NCBI RefSeq assembly: GCF_003014485.1
Contig: NZ_PYGA01000017.1
Location: 124,001-188,000, forward strand
Length of the DNA: 64,000 nt
Origin: Murinocardiopsis flavida
GTDB taxonomy: Bacteria; Actinomycetota; Actinomycetes; Streptosporangiales; Streptosporangiaceae
Reading direction: 5' to 3'
This document shows, one piece after another, positions 8,482 through 20,118 of the stretch. Both the position numbers and the translations under genes were made by a program. Positions within the stretch are counted from its first letter, which is position 1, and each line of letters opens with the position of its first letter. The notes under the pieces were generated by a model that had not been told where the DNA came from, searched no databases, and saw only the letters and a list, made by a program, of their open reading frames with translations.

Positions 8482-8593
8482 GCCCGGGCTCCGCCGCGCA
8501 CGGCGCCCAGGGCGGGAGTGGCGACCGGCCCCGCCCCGCCGCCGCACACGACGACGCGCCCGCCGATCGGGCGCCTGCGAACGGGAAGACGCG

Positions 8594-9634
8594 ATGAGCA
8601 CCTATGACCTGCCGCTGATCCTGGGGATCGAGACCTCCTGCGACGAGACCGGGGCCGCCCTGGTGCGCGGCTGCGAACTCCTGGGCGACGACGTGGCGTC
8701 CAGCGTCGACGAGCACGCCCGGTTCGGCGGCGTCGTCCCCGAGGTCGCGAGCCGCGCGCACCTGGAGGCCATGACCCCCACCGTGCGGCGGGCGCTCGAC
8801 TCCGCCGGGGTGCGGCTCGCCGACGTCGACGCGATCGCCGTCACGGCGGGGCCCGGCCTGGCCGGTGCGCTGCTGGTCGGTGTCTCGGCCGCGAAGGCCT
8901 ACGCCTACGCGGCCGGAAAGCCGCTGTACGGGGTCAACCACCTGGTCGGGCACGTGGCGGTCGACCAGTTGGAGCACGGCCCGGTGCCGAAGCCGGCCGT
9001 CGCGCTGCTGGTGTCGGGCGGGCACACGTCGCTGCTGCTGGTCCGCGACCTCGCCACCGACGTCGTCCAGCTCGGCGACACCGTCGACGACGCCGCCGGT
9101 GAGGCGTACGACAAGGTGGCGCGGCTGCTGGGGCTGCCCTACCCGGGCGGCCCGCCCATCGACGCCGCTGCCGCCGGGGGCGACCCCTCGGCGATCCGCT
9201 TCCCGCGCGGCAAGTGGGGCGACGGCAGCTTCGACTTCTCGTTCTCCGGGCTCAAGACCGCCGTCGCCCGCTGGGTGGAGGACGCCGACCGCAGCGGCGC
9301 CGCGTTGTCGGTGCCCGACGTCGCCGCGGCGTTCCAGGAGGCGGTCGTCGACGTGCTCACCGCGAAGGCGGTCGACGCCTGCCGCGCCCACGGGGTGCGG
9401 ACCCTCATCGTCAGCGGCGGGGTGGCGGCGAACTCCCGGCTGCGCGCCCTCGCCGCGCAGCGGTGCGAGGCGGCGGGGATCGAACTCCGGGTGCCGCGCC
9501 CGCGCCTGTGCACCGACAACGGCGCCATGATCGCCGCGCTGGGCGCCGAGGTCGTCGCCGCCGGCCTCCCGCCGTCGCCCCTCTCCCTGGCGACCGACAC
9601 GTCCCTCCCGGTCGGCCAGCCACTGGCCGGCTGA
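8594..9634 (+). CDS. tsaD: tRNA N6-adenosine threonylcarbamoyltransferase TsaD
   Basis: TsaD transfers the threonylcarbamoyl group from its adenylate to A37 of tRNA. The 346-residue protein begins [12 protein letters not shown], the ATP-binding ASKHA strand. It carries [16 protein letters not shown] and NHLVGHVA, whose histidines bind the catalytic iron, then [10 protein letters not shown] and [12 protein letters not shown]. All family motifs are intact. The start ATGAGCACC is preceded by GGGAAG. A gap of 112 bases separates it from rimI, wider than elsewhere in this operon. Confidence 0.95.
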   Translation: MSTYDLPLILGIETSCDETGAALVRGCELLGDDVASSVDEHARFGGVVPEVASRAHLEAMTPTVRRALDSAGVRLADVDAIAVTAGPGLAGALLVGVSAAKAYAYAAGKPLYGVNHLVGHVAVDQLEHGPVPKPAVALLVSGGHTSLLLVRDLATDVVQLGDTVDDAAGEAYDKVARLLGLPYPGGPPIDAAAAGGDPSAIRFPRGKWGDGSFDFSFSGLKTAVARWVEDADRSGAALSVPDVAAAFQEAVVDVLTAKAVDACRAHGVRTLIVSGGVAANSRLRALAAQRCEAAGIELRVPRPRLCTDNGAMIAALGAEVVAAGLPPSPLSLATDTSLPVGQPLAG

Positions 9635-9744
9635 CCAGGCACCCCCGCCCCCACGGCGACACCCGGGGACCCGCACGCCGGCACCGCCCCCAGGCGGTTC
9701 CCCGGCGGCCTTTCGATGCCGGCTCGGGGGCCTGAGACAAGGGT

Positions 9745-9769
9745 GGGGCGGCCCTTGGTGGGCCGCCCC
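9745..9769. terminator. Hairpin between convergent tsaD and the coiled-coil gene
   Basis: A perfect 10-base-pair stem, GGGGCGGCCC / GGGCCGCCCC, closes a 5-base loop. It lies between the two convergent stops and could end transcription from both sides. No T tract follows, which is usual for high-GC actinobacterial hairpins. Confidence 0.6.
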
Positions 9770-9798
9770 TGGGGCCGGGCCGGCGTCCTCCTCGGGGA

Positions 9799-12117
9799 CT
9801 ACTCGTCGTCCTCGTCGTCCTCGACGGCGGCGGCGCGCTTCTTCTTCTTGCCGTCGCGGCCGGGGCGCAGGAGGGCCTCGGCCAGGGCGAGCATGGTCTC
9901 CTCCAGGGAGGCGAGCCGCTTGGTGACGTCGTCGTGCGAGGTCTCGACGGCCTCGCTGATGGTCTCCTCGAACTCGTGGCGGTCGGGGCGCGCCCGCAGC
10001 TCGGTGAGGAGCGGCTCGAGGGCGTCGACCAGGCGCTGATCGATCGCGTCGAGGCGGTCGGAGTTGTCGATCACCGGCCGGTCGACCAGCTCGGTCAGGC
10101 GCCGGTGCACCTCGCTGACCTCAAGGGAGGCGGGGAGCTGGCCGAGGCGCTGGTTCAGCGACTCCAGCCGGTCGTCAAGGGCCTCCAGGCGGCCGTCGAC
10201 ACCGTCGAACTGGCCGTCGACCCCCGTGACGCGCCCTTCGATGCCGTCGAGGCGGCCGTTCAGGCCCTCGAACCGGCCTTCGACGCCCTCGAAACTGCCC
10301 TCGAAGTGCCCCTCGAAGGTGTCGAAGCGGTCGGCGAGCCGCCCGATGTTGTGCTCGAACCGGTTGTTGACCGCCTCGATGTGCGCGTCGACCTTGCCGG
10401 TCAGTTCGCGGTCCTGGCGGTCGAACCGCTCCTCGACGGCGGCGCGGAGCTGCTCCAGGCGTTCGATCTGGGCGGTGTGCCGCTCCTCGCTCTTCGCGGC
10501 GCTGGACTCGGCGTTCTCCGCGAGGGAGGCGGCGGCCAGCTCGTGGTTGTGCTCGTCGCGCTCACGCACCTCGGCCCGCTGGAGTTCGAGTTGCTCGTGC
10601 AGCTCACTGAGCTGCTGGCGGACGTGCCCGCGCAGTTCGTTCAGCTTCTCGTCGGTGGACTCGCCCATGGTGGCGAGCACTCCGCTGACGTCCGCGACAG
10701 CGGCGGTGGCCTCGGCGTGGTTCTCCTCGGCCTGGGTGCCGAGGAACTCGGCGCTCTCGGCGACCTTCGCCGTGAGCTGCTCGCGGTCCGCCTCGGCCCG
10801 CTCGCCGAGTGTGCGCACACCGTCGGCGATGGACTCGCCGAGGCCGGTGCGGGCCTCGCCCAGCGCCGCGGTGGCGGCGTCGTGGCGCTCCGCTGCCTTC
10901 GCGGCGGATTCGGCGTGCCGCTCGTCGGCGCGGGTGTCGAGCGACCGGACGCCGTCGGCGATCGCGCCGTCGACGCGGGTGCCGGTGTCGTCGAGCTTGG
11001 TGGTGAGTTCGTCCTGGGCGGTGTCGATGCGCGCGGTGAGGTCCTGGCCGGCGGTGTCGAGCTTGGTGGTGAGTTCGTCCTGGGCGGTGCCGATGCGCGC
11101 GGTGAGGTCCTGGCCGGCCGTATCGATCCGGGCGGCGAGGTCGTCCTGCGCAGTGGTGAGCCCGGCGGTCAGCCCGTCGCGGGTCGTGCCCAGCTCGGCG
11201 GTGAGCTCCTCCTTGGCGCTGTCGAGCCGCGCCGTGAGGGTCTCGCTGTTCTCGCCCAGCGTGGCGGCCAGCCCTTCGTGGGCCGCGCCGACCTTGGCCG
11301 CCAGCTCCTCCTGCGTGCTGTCGAGCTTCGCGGTGAGTGTGCCGTTCGCCTCGTCGATGCGCGACGTGAGCGCGTCGTGGCGGCCGCCGAACTCGGCGAG
11401 GACGGCGTCGCGGTGCTCCTCCGCGAGTGCGGCGAGCGCCTCGCGGTGCTCGCGCCGCTGCCGCTCCGCGGCCTCCCCTGCCTCGGAGATCGCGGTGCCC
11501 AGCGACTCGCGCGCCTCGGCGAGGGCAGCGGCCGCGGACTCGGTGCGCTCCTCGGAGCGCTCCATGGTCTCCTTGTGCTGGGCGGCGAGCCGTTCGTTGA
11601 CGCCGGTGAGCGAGTGCTCCAGCGCCTCGGTGCGCGCCTTCAGCGCCTCCATGGCCGCGTCGATGCCGTTGAACCGGGTCTCCAGGTCGTCGGCGACCTC
11701 CTGGACCCGCTCGCCGAGGGCGTCGACCTTCCCTGCGCTGCGGGCCGTGGTGTCGGCGATGCTCTGCAAGCGGTTCAGCACGGTGGGCAGGTCCGAGAGG
11801 GGCTTGACCCGGTCGCCGACCTTCTCTATGTGCTCGGCGAGCGTCTCGGCCCACTCGGGCGGGCGCGCGGCGAGGTCGTCGACCTGGCCCTGGACGGCGG
11901 TCACGGACTCGGTGAGGGCGGTGAACTCGCGCTCGCGGAACTCCCTGAGCAACCACTCCATGCCTTCGAGCCGCTGCCGCATCTCCTCGCTGACCGCGCC
12001 CTGCGACTTCTGCTCGGAGATCTGGTCCTGCGCCGCACGTGAGAGGAGGTCCCGCATGCGGTCGGAGATCCCGGTCTGACCTCCCGCGTTCAGGAAGTTG
12101 TGGTTGGTCTGTTCCAC
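9799..12117 (-). CDS. Large coiled-coil protein with hendecad and heptad repeats
   Basis: The GTG start has a perfect AAAGGAG site 7 bases before it and gives 772 residues. After a conserved-looking head (VEQTNHNFLNAGG...) the chain is almost wholly helical. In the middle, at least twelve 11-residue repeats follow each other without a gap, of the form LTARIDTAGQD / LTTKLDTAGQD. Towards the C-terminus, eight or more 7-residue units follow, such as RFEGLNG and RLDGIEG. It ends in a KKKK patch and an acidic EDDEDDE tail. There is no signal peptide or membrane segment. Hendecad coiled coils are typical of filament-forming actinobacterial proteins (Scy/FilP type), so a cytoskeletal or scaffold role is a reasonable inference. 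No sequence family was recognised. Confidence 0.8.
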   Translation of the reverse strand: MEQTNHNFLNAGGQTGISDRMRDLLSRAAQDQISEQKSQGAVSEEMRQRLEGMEWLLREFREREFTALTESVTAVQGQVDDLAARPPEWAETLAEHIEKVGDRVKPLSDLPTVLNRLQSIADTTARSAGKVDALGERVQEVADDLETRFNGIDAAMEALKARTEALEHSLTGVNERLAAQHKETMERSEERTESAAAALAEARESLGTAISEAGEAAERQRREHREALAALAEEHRDAVLAEFGGRHDALTSRIDEANGTLTAKLDSTQEELAAKVGAAHEGLAATLGENSETLTARLDSAKEELTAELGTTRDGLTAGLTTAQDDLAARIDTAGQDLTARIGTAQDELTTKLDTAGQDLTARIDTAQDELTTKLDDTGTRVDGAIADGVRSLDTRADERHAESAAKAAERHDAATAALGEARTGLGESIADGVRTLGERAEADREQLTAKVAESAEFLGTQAEENHAEATAAVADVSGVLATMGESTDEKLNELRGHVRQQLSELHEQLELQRAEVRERDEHNHELAAASLAENAESSAAKSEERHTAQIERLEQLRAAVEERFDRQDRELTGKVDAHIEAVNNRFEHNIGRLADRFDTFEGHFEGSFEGVEGRFEGLNGRLDGIEGRVTGVDGQFDGVDGRLEALDDRLESLNQRLGQLPASLEVSEVHRRLTELVDRPVIDNSDRLDAIDQRLVDALEPLLTELRARPDRHEFEETISEAVETSHDDVTKRLASLEETMLALAEALLRPGRDGKKKKRAAAVEDDEDDE
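10990..11121. repeat. Two near-identical 66-bp direct repeats inside the coiled-coil gene
   Basis: Units 10990-11055 and 11056-11121 differ at two positions out of 66. Each unit encodes two 11-residue repeats (22 codons), so gain or loss of a unit keeps the frame. The near identity points to a recent duplication, or to conversion, inside a protein whose other repeats have diverged. Confidence 0.85.
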
Positions 12118-12497
12118 CGAGTGCTCCTTTGAAGTGCGATGCCCTCGGTCCGTTCGGGCGGACGGAGGCGGACGGAGGTGAAGGGGTCTCGAAGGGCTCC
12201 GGCGGGCGGAGTCGGGGGGTCGGCGGATCGGGGGAACCACGTCGACTCGCGCATTGCTCACGGCAACGGTGCGCCTACGTGGAGTAGGACTGCGGGTCGT
12301 GGCGGTCGGTCGTGGATCCGGCGTTCCGCCGACCGGAACCGAGCCCCGATAGAGCCGTCGCCGGGAAAAGGGGATAAGGGCCCAGCGGGCTCAGTGTAAC
12401 GACAACCCTTCGACAGGCCCGTGGTGATGGGCGAACTCGTGGATTGCGCCCCTTCGGCACGGGTGCGCCGCTGTGCCGCCGATGCGCGGGATGCGGG
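12118..12497. other. Intergenic region upstream of the coiled-coil gene
   Basis: These 380 bases separate the coiled-coil gene from the methyltransferase gene on the same strand. The ribosome-binding site AAAGGAG of the coiled-coil gene is at its left edge (minus strand). I see no convincing promoter boxes, RNA structure or small gene in the rest. Confidence 0.4.
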
Positions 12498-13787
12498 TCA
12501 ATCTCCCGGTTCGCCGGCGTCCGCCGGACTCCTCCCCTGGGGGCCTGTGACCTCGGAACACAGCAGGTAGACCGGCCGCTCGGCGATCCGGGTGAGCACC
12601 ACGACCACCGAGTCGGGGCCGGCGGGCCGGAGATCGCGGCGCAGCTTCTCCACATCGACGGCCGAGCCGCGTTTCTTAATCGTTACGTTCCCGGCCTGCC
12701 GTGCGCGCACCGCCGCGCGGAGCCGTTTCAGCGAAAAGGGCGCCGTCTCCTCGATCGCGTAAGCGCGGCTGAACGGAGTGCCGACGAGCGTGTCGGAGGT
12801 GATGTAGGCGATCCGCGGGTCGAGCAGGCCGCCGTCGACCTCGGCCGCCGCCTCGGCCACGAGGTGCGCGCGGATCACCGCGCCGTCGGGCTCGTACAGG
12901 TAGCGGCCCGGTGCGCGCACTTCGGGTGCGCCGAGCCCGGGGTCGGCGGTCAGGGTCGCGGGCGGCGCCCCGGCGCGCTCGCCGGACTCCGCGGGGAGGA
13001 GGGTCGCGCGGCGCCCGGATCCGGCAAGTGAGCCGAACCACAGCGCCGCCTCCTTCACGTCGCCGCCGACCGAGACCCACTCGGCGTCGGCGCCCTCGGG
13101 GACGAGGTCGTGCGGGATGCCGGGGGCCGCTTTCACGCACGCGGCGGGGGCGCTCTGCGCGATGTCGACAACGGCGGCCCACGGCGGCGAGTACGCGTGC
13201 GGGTCGAAGATCCGGCCGCGCGCCCCCCGCCGCGCGGGGTCGCAGAACACCGCGTCGTAGTCGCCGCGGCCCAGCGCGGCGTCGCCTTCGCGCACCCGCG
13301 CGGATCCGGACAGGCCCAGCGCCTCGATGTTCGCCTCGGCGACCGCGACGGTGAAGGGGTCGCGGTCGACGCCTTCGACGGTGAGTCCGGCTTCGGCCAG
13401 CGCGACGAGGTCGGCGCCGATGCCGCAGCACAGGTCGGCCACGCGCGCCCCGCGGGGCAGCGCCGCGGCGATGCGCGCGGCGCGGTGGTCGGCGACGCTG
13501 CGGCGGGTGGCCTGCTCCAGCCCTGCCGGCGTGAAGTACATGCGCGCCGCGCGCGGGCCGAACTTGCGCGCGGCGCGGCCCCGCAGCCGCGCCTGGGTGA
13601 GCGCCGCCGCGACGAGGTCGGCCCGCGGCACCTCCAGGTCGTCCTCGCCGGGGAGCGGGCGGCTCCGCAGCCGGGTCGCGACGGCGAGCGGATCGGCGTC
13701 GATCTCGGCCGGATCCGCGGCGTCGAGCAGCCGGTCTCCCGCAGGTGTGCGCAGCGCCCGGAATGCCGGGAGGCTTCCGCCAGTCAC
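12498..13787 (-). CDS. Class I SAM methyltransferase with THUMP-like C-terminal domain
   Basis: The 429-residue protein contains the SAM-binding motif VADLCCGIGADLVALAEAG near residue 115. An acidic strand end (VEGVDRDP) and an F-C-DPARR motif replace the usual NPPY, as in RNA or protein methyltransferases of this actinobacterial family. The last 90 residues (KLRAAVRARQAGNVTIKKRG, then a beta-rich end) match the THUMP-like domain usually annotated here, which suggests RNA binding. The GTG start has a GGGGGA site. It is divergent from groES across a 192-base regulatory region, a pairing common in actinobacteria. The substrate is not known. Confidence 0.8.
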   Translation of the reverse strand: MTGGSLPAFRALRTPAGDRLLDAADPAEIDADPLAVATRLRSRPLPGEDDLEVPRADLVAAALTQARLRGRAARKFGPRAARMYFTPAGLEQATRRSVADHRAARIAAALPRGARVADLCCGIGADLVALAEAGLTVEGVDRDPFTVAVAEANIEALGLSGSARVREGDAALGRGDYDAVFCDPARRGARGRIFDPHAYSPPWAAVVDIAQSAPAACVKAAPGIPHDLVPEGADAEWVSVGGDVKEAALWFGSLAGSGRRATLLPAESGERAGAPPATLTADPGLGAPEVRAPGRYLYEPDGAVIRAHLVAEAAAEVDGGLLDPRIAYITSDTLVGTPFSRAYAIEETAPFSLKRLRAAVRARQAGNVTIKKRGSAVDVEKLRRDLRPAGPDSVVVVLTRIAERPVYLLCSEVTGPQGRSPADAGEPGD

Positions 13788-13813
13788 CGTTGTGTTCCCC
13801 CGTGACCTGTTGT

Positions 13814-13842
13814 TTGACGACTCGGTTGGGCAAGGCTACTGT
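13814..13842 (+). promoter_or_regulatory. Housekeeping-type promoter of groES-groEL
   Basis: TTGACG (13814-13819) and TACTGT (13837-13842) are spaced by 17 bases, matching the primary-sigma consensus well. The CIRCE element begins 6 bases after the -10 box, over the expected transcription start. Confidence 0.75.
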
Positions 13843-13847
13843 TCGGA

Positions 13848-13874
13848 CTGGCACTCTCATTGAGAGAGTGCTAA
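13848..13874 (+). promoter_or_regulatory. CIRCE operator (HrcA site)
   Basis: The right half GAGTGCTAA is identical to the CIRCE consensus. The left half CTGGCACTC matches at 7 of 9 positions, and the 9-base spacer is exact. HrcA repressor binding here is established for groESL operons in actinobacteria. The hrcA gene is not in the window. Confidence 0.9.
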
Positions 13875-13979
13875 CCGCGACGAGGCCGGTCTGGCACCCG
13901 CGACGACAGGCCGCCGTGGTCGCCCCTTTTACCAGCATGCCGTTTCGACATATCGAACCTGAAGGGGGAGGTCACAACC

Positions 13980-14297
13980 GTGTCGACCGCCACCGAGACC
14001 AAGACCGTGCTCAAGCCGCTTGAGGACCGTGTGGTCGTCAAGACCCTCGAAGCCGAGCAGACCACCGCCTCCGGCCTGGTCATCCCCGACACCGCCAAGG
14101 AGAAGCCCCAGGAGGGCGAGGTCCTGGCCGTGGGCCCGGGGCGCTGGGACGACGAGGGCGAGAACCGCATCCCGCTCGACGTCAAGGTCGGCGATGTCGT
14201 TCTGTACAGCAAGTACGGCGGCACCGAGGTCAAGTACAACAACGAGGAGTACCTCGTCCTCTCCGCCCGCGACCTGCTCGCGGTCATCGAGAAGTAA
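13980..14297 (+). CDS. groS: Co-chaperonin GroES
   Basis: The 105-residue Hsp10 subunit forms the heptameric lid of the GroEL folding chamber. The family core [24 protein letters not shown] is cut here to its start; the mobile loop region ([20 protein letters not shown]) and the roof segment ([19 protein letters not shown]) are intact. The GTG start lies after a GGGGGAGG site. It is controlled by the CIRCE element upstream and followed, before groEL, by a strong hairpin. Confidence 0.97.
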   Translation: MSTATETKTVLKPLEDRVVVKTLEAEQTTASGLVIPDTAKEKPQEGEVLAVGPGRWDDEGENRIPLDVKVGDVVLYSKYGGTEVKYNNEEYLVLSARDLLAVIEK

Positions 14298-14366
14298 CAC
14301 CCGGCGCCTCCCGGCGCTCAACCGGCGCGAAACGCCTGCCGGGCGAGACCGAGTCGACGCTTGCGA

Positions 14367-14404
14367 CGCTCCGGCCGGCCTCAGGCCGGCCGGAGCGCTT
14401 TTCG
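14367..14404 (+). terminator. Hairpin between groES and groEL
   Basis: A perfect 14-base-pair stem, CGCTCCGGCCGGCC paired with GGCCGGCCGGAGCG, has a 3-base loop (14381-14383) and is followed by CTTTTCGTTT. It should terminate or attenuate part of the transcription before groEL. Alternatively it may be a processing site in the groESL transcript. Confidence 0.75.
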
Positions 14405-14497
14405 TTTCCGGCCGCCGCAGCGGAGAGCGCGGCGCCCCGCGCCGCCGCCGCTCCGCCTCGCGCACGCGCTCCGCGGTGCTTCGCGCCCACCCGATGA

Positions 14498-16144
<1,647 letters not shown>

Positions 16145-16174
16145 TCCGCGGCCCTGAGGGGCCGGTGTACTACC

Positions 16175-16217
16175 ATGCGTGTCCCGGAGCTGTCTCCGGG
16201 ACACGCATCATTTTTTG
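16175..16217 (+). terminator. Rho-independent terminator of groEL
   Basis: A 14-base-pair stem with arms 16175-16188 and 16195-16208 and loop GCTGTC is followed by a run of six T at 16211-16216. It is one of the two clearest intrinsic terminators of the window. Confidence 0.95.
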
Positions 16218-16306
16218 CGCCTATGGGGTGAAAATTCCCGAATGTAACCATTCTGTTGCCGGTAATCGTGACGTGTAAGTGTTCGCGTGAGGGCATCATT
16301 CGATAC

Positions 16307-16927
16307 GTGACGGATCCACGCGCCGCGGGGGGCGCGCTCGCAGAGCCGCCGAGCGCACAGCGCACAACGGACGACACAGAACTGAATGAGCTGACCACGC
16401 TGGCGGTCCAAGGCGACCACGGCGCGGTGGACTCCCTGATCCGCGAGATCCGCCCCATGGTGTTCCGGTACTGCCGGGCCCGCCTGGGGCGCGTATCCGG
16501 TTACGTCCACTATTCCGACGACGTCGCCCAAGAGGTCTGCATCGCGCTCCTCGCCGCGCTCCCGCGCTACCAGGACCGCGGCAGGCCCTTCGCCGCGTTC
16601 GTGTTCGGCATCGCGGCGCACAAGGTCGCCGACGCCCTCCGCGCTCCGAGCCGGGACGTCCCCACCGACACCGTGCCCGAACGCCCCGACGACGCACCGG
16701 GCCCCGAGGACTCCACGGTCCGCACCATCGAGGCCGAGCGCGCCAGGGCGCTGCTCGGCATGCTCCCCGAGCAGCAGCGCCGCCTCCTCGTCATGCGGGT
16801 CATCGCCGGGCTCTCCGCCGATGAGACCGGCCACCTGCTGGGCATGACCGCCGGAGCGGTGCGCGTGGCCCAGCACCGCGCGCTGGCGCGGCTGCGCGAG
16901 GTCGCGCTCGCGCAGCGGCTGTTCTGA
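16307..16927 (+). CDS. RNA polymerase sigma factor, SigD/ShbA type
   Basis: The 206-residue factor is of the sigma-70 ECF size class. Region 2 runs from [18 protein letters not shown] through [20 protein letters not shown]; region 4 is [19 protein letters not shown] followed by the [23 protein letters not shown]. Its place between groEL and guaB is that of mycobacterial sigD and streptomycete shbA; ShbA drives hrdB transcription in Streptomyces. The GTG at 16307 gives the family length; an upstream TTG would add an unlikely cysteine-containing extension. No anti-sigma gene follows. Confidence 0.85.
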   Translation: MTDPRAAGGALAEPPSAQRTTDDTELNELTTLAVQGDHGAVDSLIREIRPMVFRYCRARLGRVSGYVHYSDDVAQEVCIALLAALPRYQDRGRPFAAFVFGIAAHKVADALRAPSRDVPTDTVPERPDDAPGPEDSTVRTIEAERARALLGMLPEQQRRLLVMRVIAGLSADETGHLLGMTAGAVRVAQHRALARLREVALAQRLF

Positions 16928-17040
16928 GCGCGGCCGCGGGTCGCGCCGCCGCAACGATCCGCTGTGAACCGGCTCACTCGAACCCGTTGTGACCTGCGTA
17001 ATCGTGCATCGCTCGATCATGGGGGCGCGCGTCCGCCTAG

Positions 17041-18576
<1,536 letters not shown>

Positions 18577-18582
18577 GCGGTA

Positions 18583-18681
18583 CGGGGGTCGAAGGGGGTC
18601 GTCCCCCTGGGCGGTGCTGCACGGGCGGCGGTAGACGTTCGGGGGTCGAAGGGGGTCGTCCCCCTGGGCGGTGCTGCACGG
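18583..18681. repeat. Tandem 57-bp repeat with hairpins after guaB
   Basis: Two identical 42-base segments (18583-18624 and 18640-18681) are spaced by 57 bases. Each contains AGGGGGTCGTCCCCCT, a 6-base-pair hairpin. The flanking GGGCGGCGGTAG motif, which includes the guaB stop codon, also recurs at 18623-18634. It could be a double terminator for guaB. The remainder of the gap up to 18824 holds only the GAGGGGA ribosome-binding site of the next gene. Confidence 0.75.
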
Positions 18682-18824
18682 TAGGCGGTACGGGGGGTAG
18701 GCGGCCGCTCCGCGGGGGGCGGTCCGGCACCGTGCGCGGGGGCGTCCGCGCCGCCCGGCGGTAAACTCGCGGCGGCAGGACCTGCGGGGCCGCCCCGCGA
18801 TACGGCGACGAGGGGAACGAAGCG

Positions 18825-19937
18825 TTGGCACAGGTGGAGATCGGGCTTGGCAAGAACGGGCGGCGCGCCTACGAGCTCGACGAGATCGGGATCGTCCCGG
18901 CCCGTCGCACGCGCGACCCCGAAGAGGTGTCCATCACCTGGCAGATCGACGCCTACCGCTTCGAGACGCCGCTGATGGTGAGCCCCATGGACAGCGTGGT
19001 CTCGCCCAAGACCGCGATCGCGATCGGCGAGCTGGGCGGCCTCGGCGTCCTCGACCTCGAAGGGCTTTGGACCCGCTACGACGACCCCGACCCCCTGCTC
19101 GCCGAGATCCGGGAGCTCGACGACGCCGCGGCGACGCGGCGCTTGCAGGAGATCTACGCCGCGCCCATCCGCGAGGAGCTGATCGGCCGCCGCATCGAGG
19201 AGATCCGCGCCGCCGGGGTGGTCACGGCCGCGCGGTTGTCGCCGCAGCGCACCGCGCAGTTCCACAAGGCCGTTGTCGACGCGGGCGTCGACCTGTTCGT
19301 CATCCGCGGCACGACCGTCTCGGCGGAGCACGTCTCGGGCCGCGCCGAGCCGCTGAACCTCAAGCAGTTCATCTACGACCTCGACATCCCCGTGGTGGTC
19401 GGGGGCTGCGCCACCTACACGGCGGCGCTGCACCTGATGCGCACCGGCGCGGCCGGGGTCCTCGTCGGGTTCGGCGGCGGCTCGGGGCACACCACCCGCA
19501 GCGTGCTGGGTGTGGCGGTCCCCATGGCCAGTGCCATCGGCGACGTCGCCGCCGCCCGGCGCGATTACCTCGACGAGTCGGGGGGCCGCTACGTGCACGT
19601 CATCGCCGATGGCGGCATGACCCACAGCGGCGACATCTCCAAGGCCCTCGCCTGCGGCGCCGACGCGGTGATGGTGGGTTCGCCGCTGGCGCGCGCCAGC
19701 GAGGCGCCCGGCCGCGGGTACCACTGGGGCAGTGAGGCGCACCACAACGAGCTGCCGCGCGGGGAGCGGGTGAACGTCGGCACCATCGGCGACCTGTCGG
19801 CGGTGCTGCACGGCCCGTCCTCGACCAGCGACGGCTCGATGAACCTGGTGGGTGCGCTGCGCCGCACGATGGCCACCTCCGGGTACACCGAACTCAAGGA
19901 GTTCCAGCGGGTCGAGGTCGTCGTCAACCCGCACTGA
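18825..19937 (+). CDS. guaB3: GuaB3 family IMP dehydrogenase-related protein
   Basis: The 370-residue protein has the IMPDH/GMP reductase barrel without CBS domains, as in mycobacterial GuaB3. It starts with TTG after GAGGGGA. Phosphate-binding glycine motifs (VIADGGMTHSGDISKALA, then ADAVMVGSPLA) are intact, but the usual GSICTTR cysteine loop is replaced by GFGGGSGHTTRSVLG, which has no cysteine. Dehydrogenase chemistry of the GuaB kind is therefore unlikely. Family members are conserved next to guaB in actinobacteria; their reaction is debated, with GMP reductase-like activity reported for some relatives. Confidence 0.85.
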   Translation: MAQVEIGLGKNGRRAYELDEIGIVPARRTRDPEEVSITWQIDAYRFETPLMVSPMDSVVSPKTAIAIGELGGLGVLDLEGLWTRYDDPDPLLAEIRELDDAAATRRLQEIYAAPIREELIGRRIEEIRAAGVVTAARLSPQRTAQFHKAVVDAGVDLFVIRGTTVSAEHVSGRAEPLNLKQFIYDLDIPVVVGGCATYTAALHLMRTGAAGVLVGFGGGSGHTTRSVLGVAVPMASAIGDVAAARRDYLDESGGRYVHVIADGGMTHSGDISKALACGADAVMVGSPLARASEAPGRGYHWGSEAHHNELPRGERVNVGTIGDLSAVLHGPSSTSDGSMNLVGALRRTMATSGYTELKEFQRVEVVVNPH

Positions 19938-19950
19938 TCGCCGTCGGCCG

Positions 19951-19980
19951 GGGCGCCGCGCGCATCGGCGCGGGGCGCCC
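19951..19980 (+). terminator. Possible hairpin terminator after guaB3
   Basis: GGGCGCCGCGC and GCGC-GG-GGCGCCC can pair with a small bulge around GCATCG, 14 bases after the guaB3 stop. No T tract follows, so the call is tentative. Confidence 0.4.
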
Positions 19981-20118
19981 TCCGCCGTCCCGCCACGGCC
20001 CTGCCGGGCCGGGCGGCGGGCCGGCTTCGGTCGATATGCCCCCTCGGCCGCCGGGCCGTCGAGTAGGTTGATGCTTCGCCGGACGCGAATGTCTCCCGCG
20101 CGATCGAGAGAGGTATCC

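Noticed and set aside
9799-12117. Apolipoprotein or phage tail-fibre identity of the coiled-coil protein
   Set aside because: The 11-residue repeats resemble apolipoproteins only through general helix periodicity, and there are no phage genes around.
18583-18681. CRISPR-like direct repeats after guaB
   Set aside because: Only two units with one short spacer-like segment, self-complementary terminator-like sequence and no cas genes.
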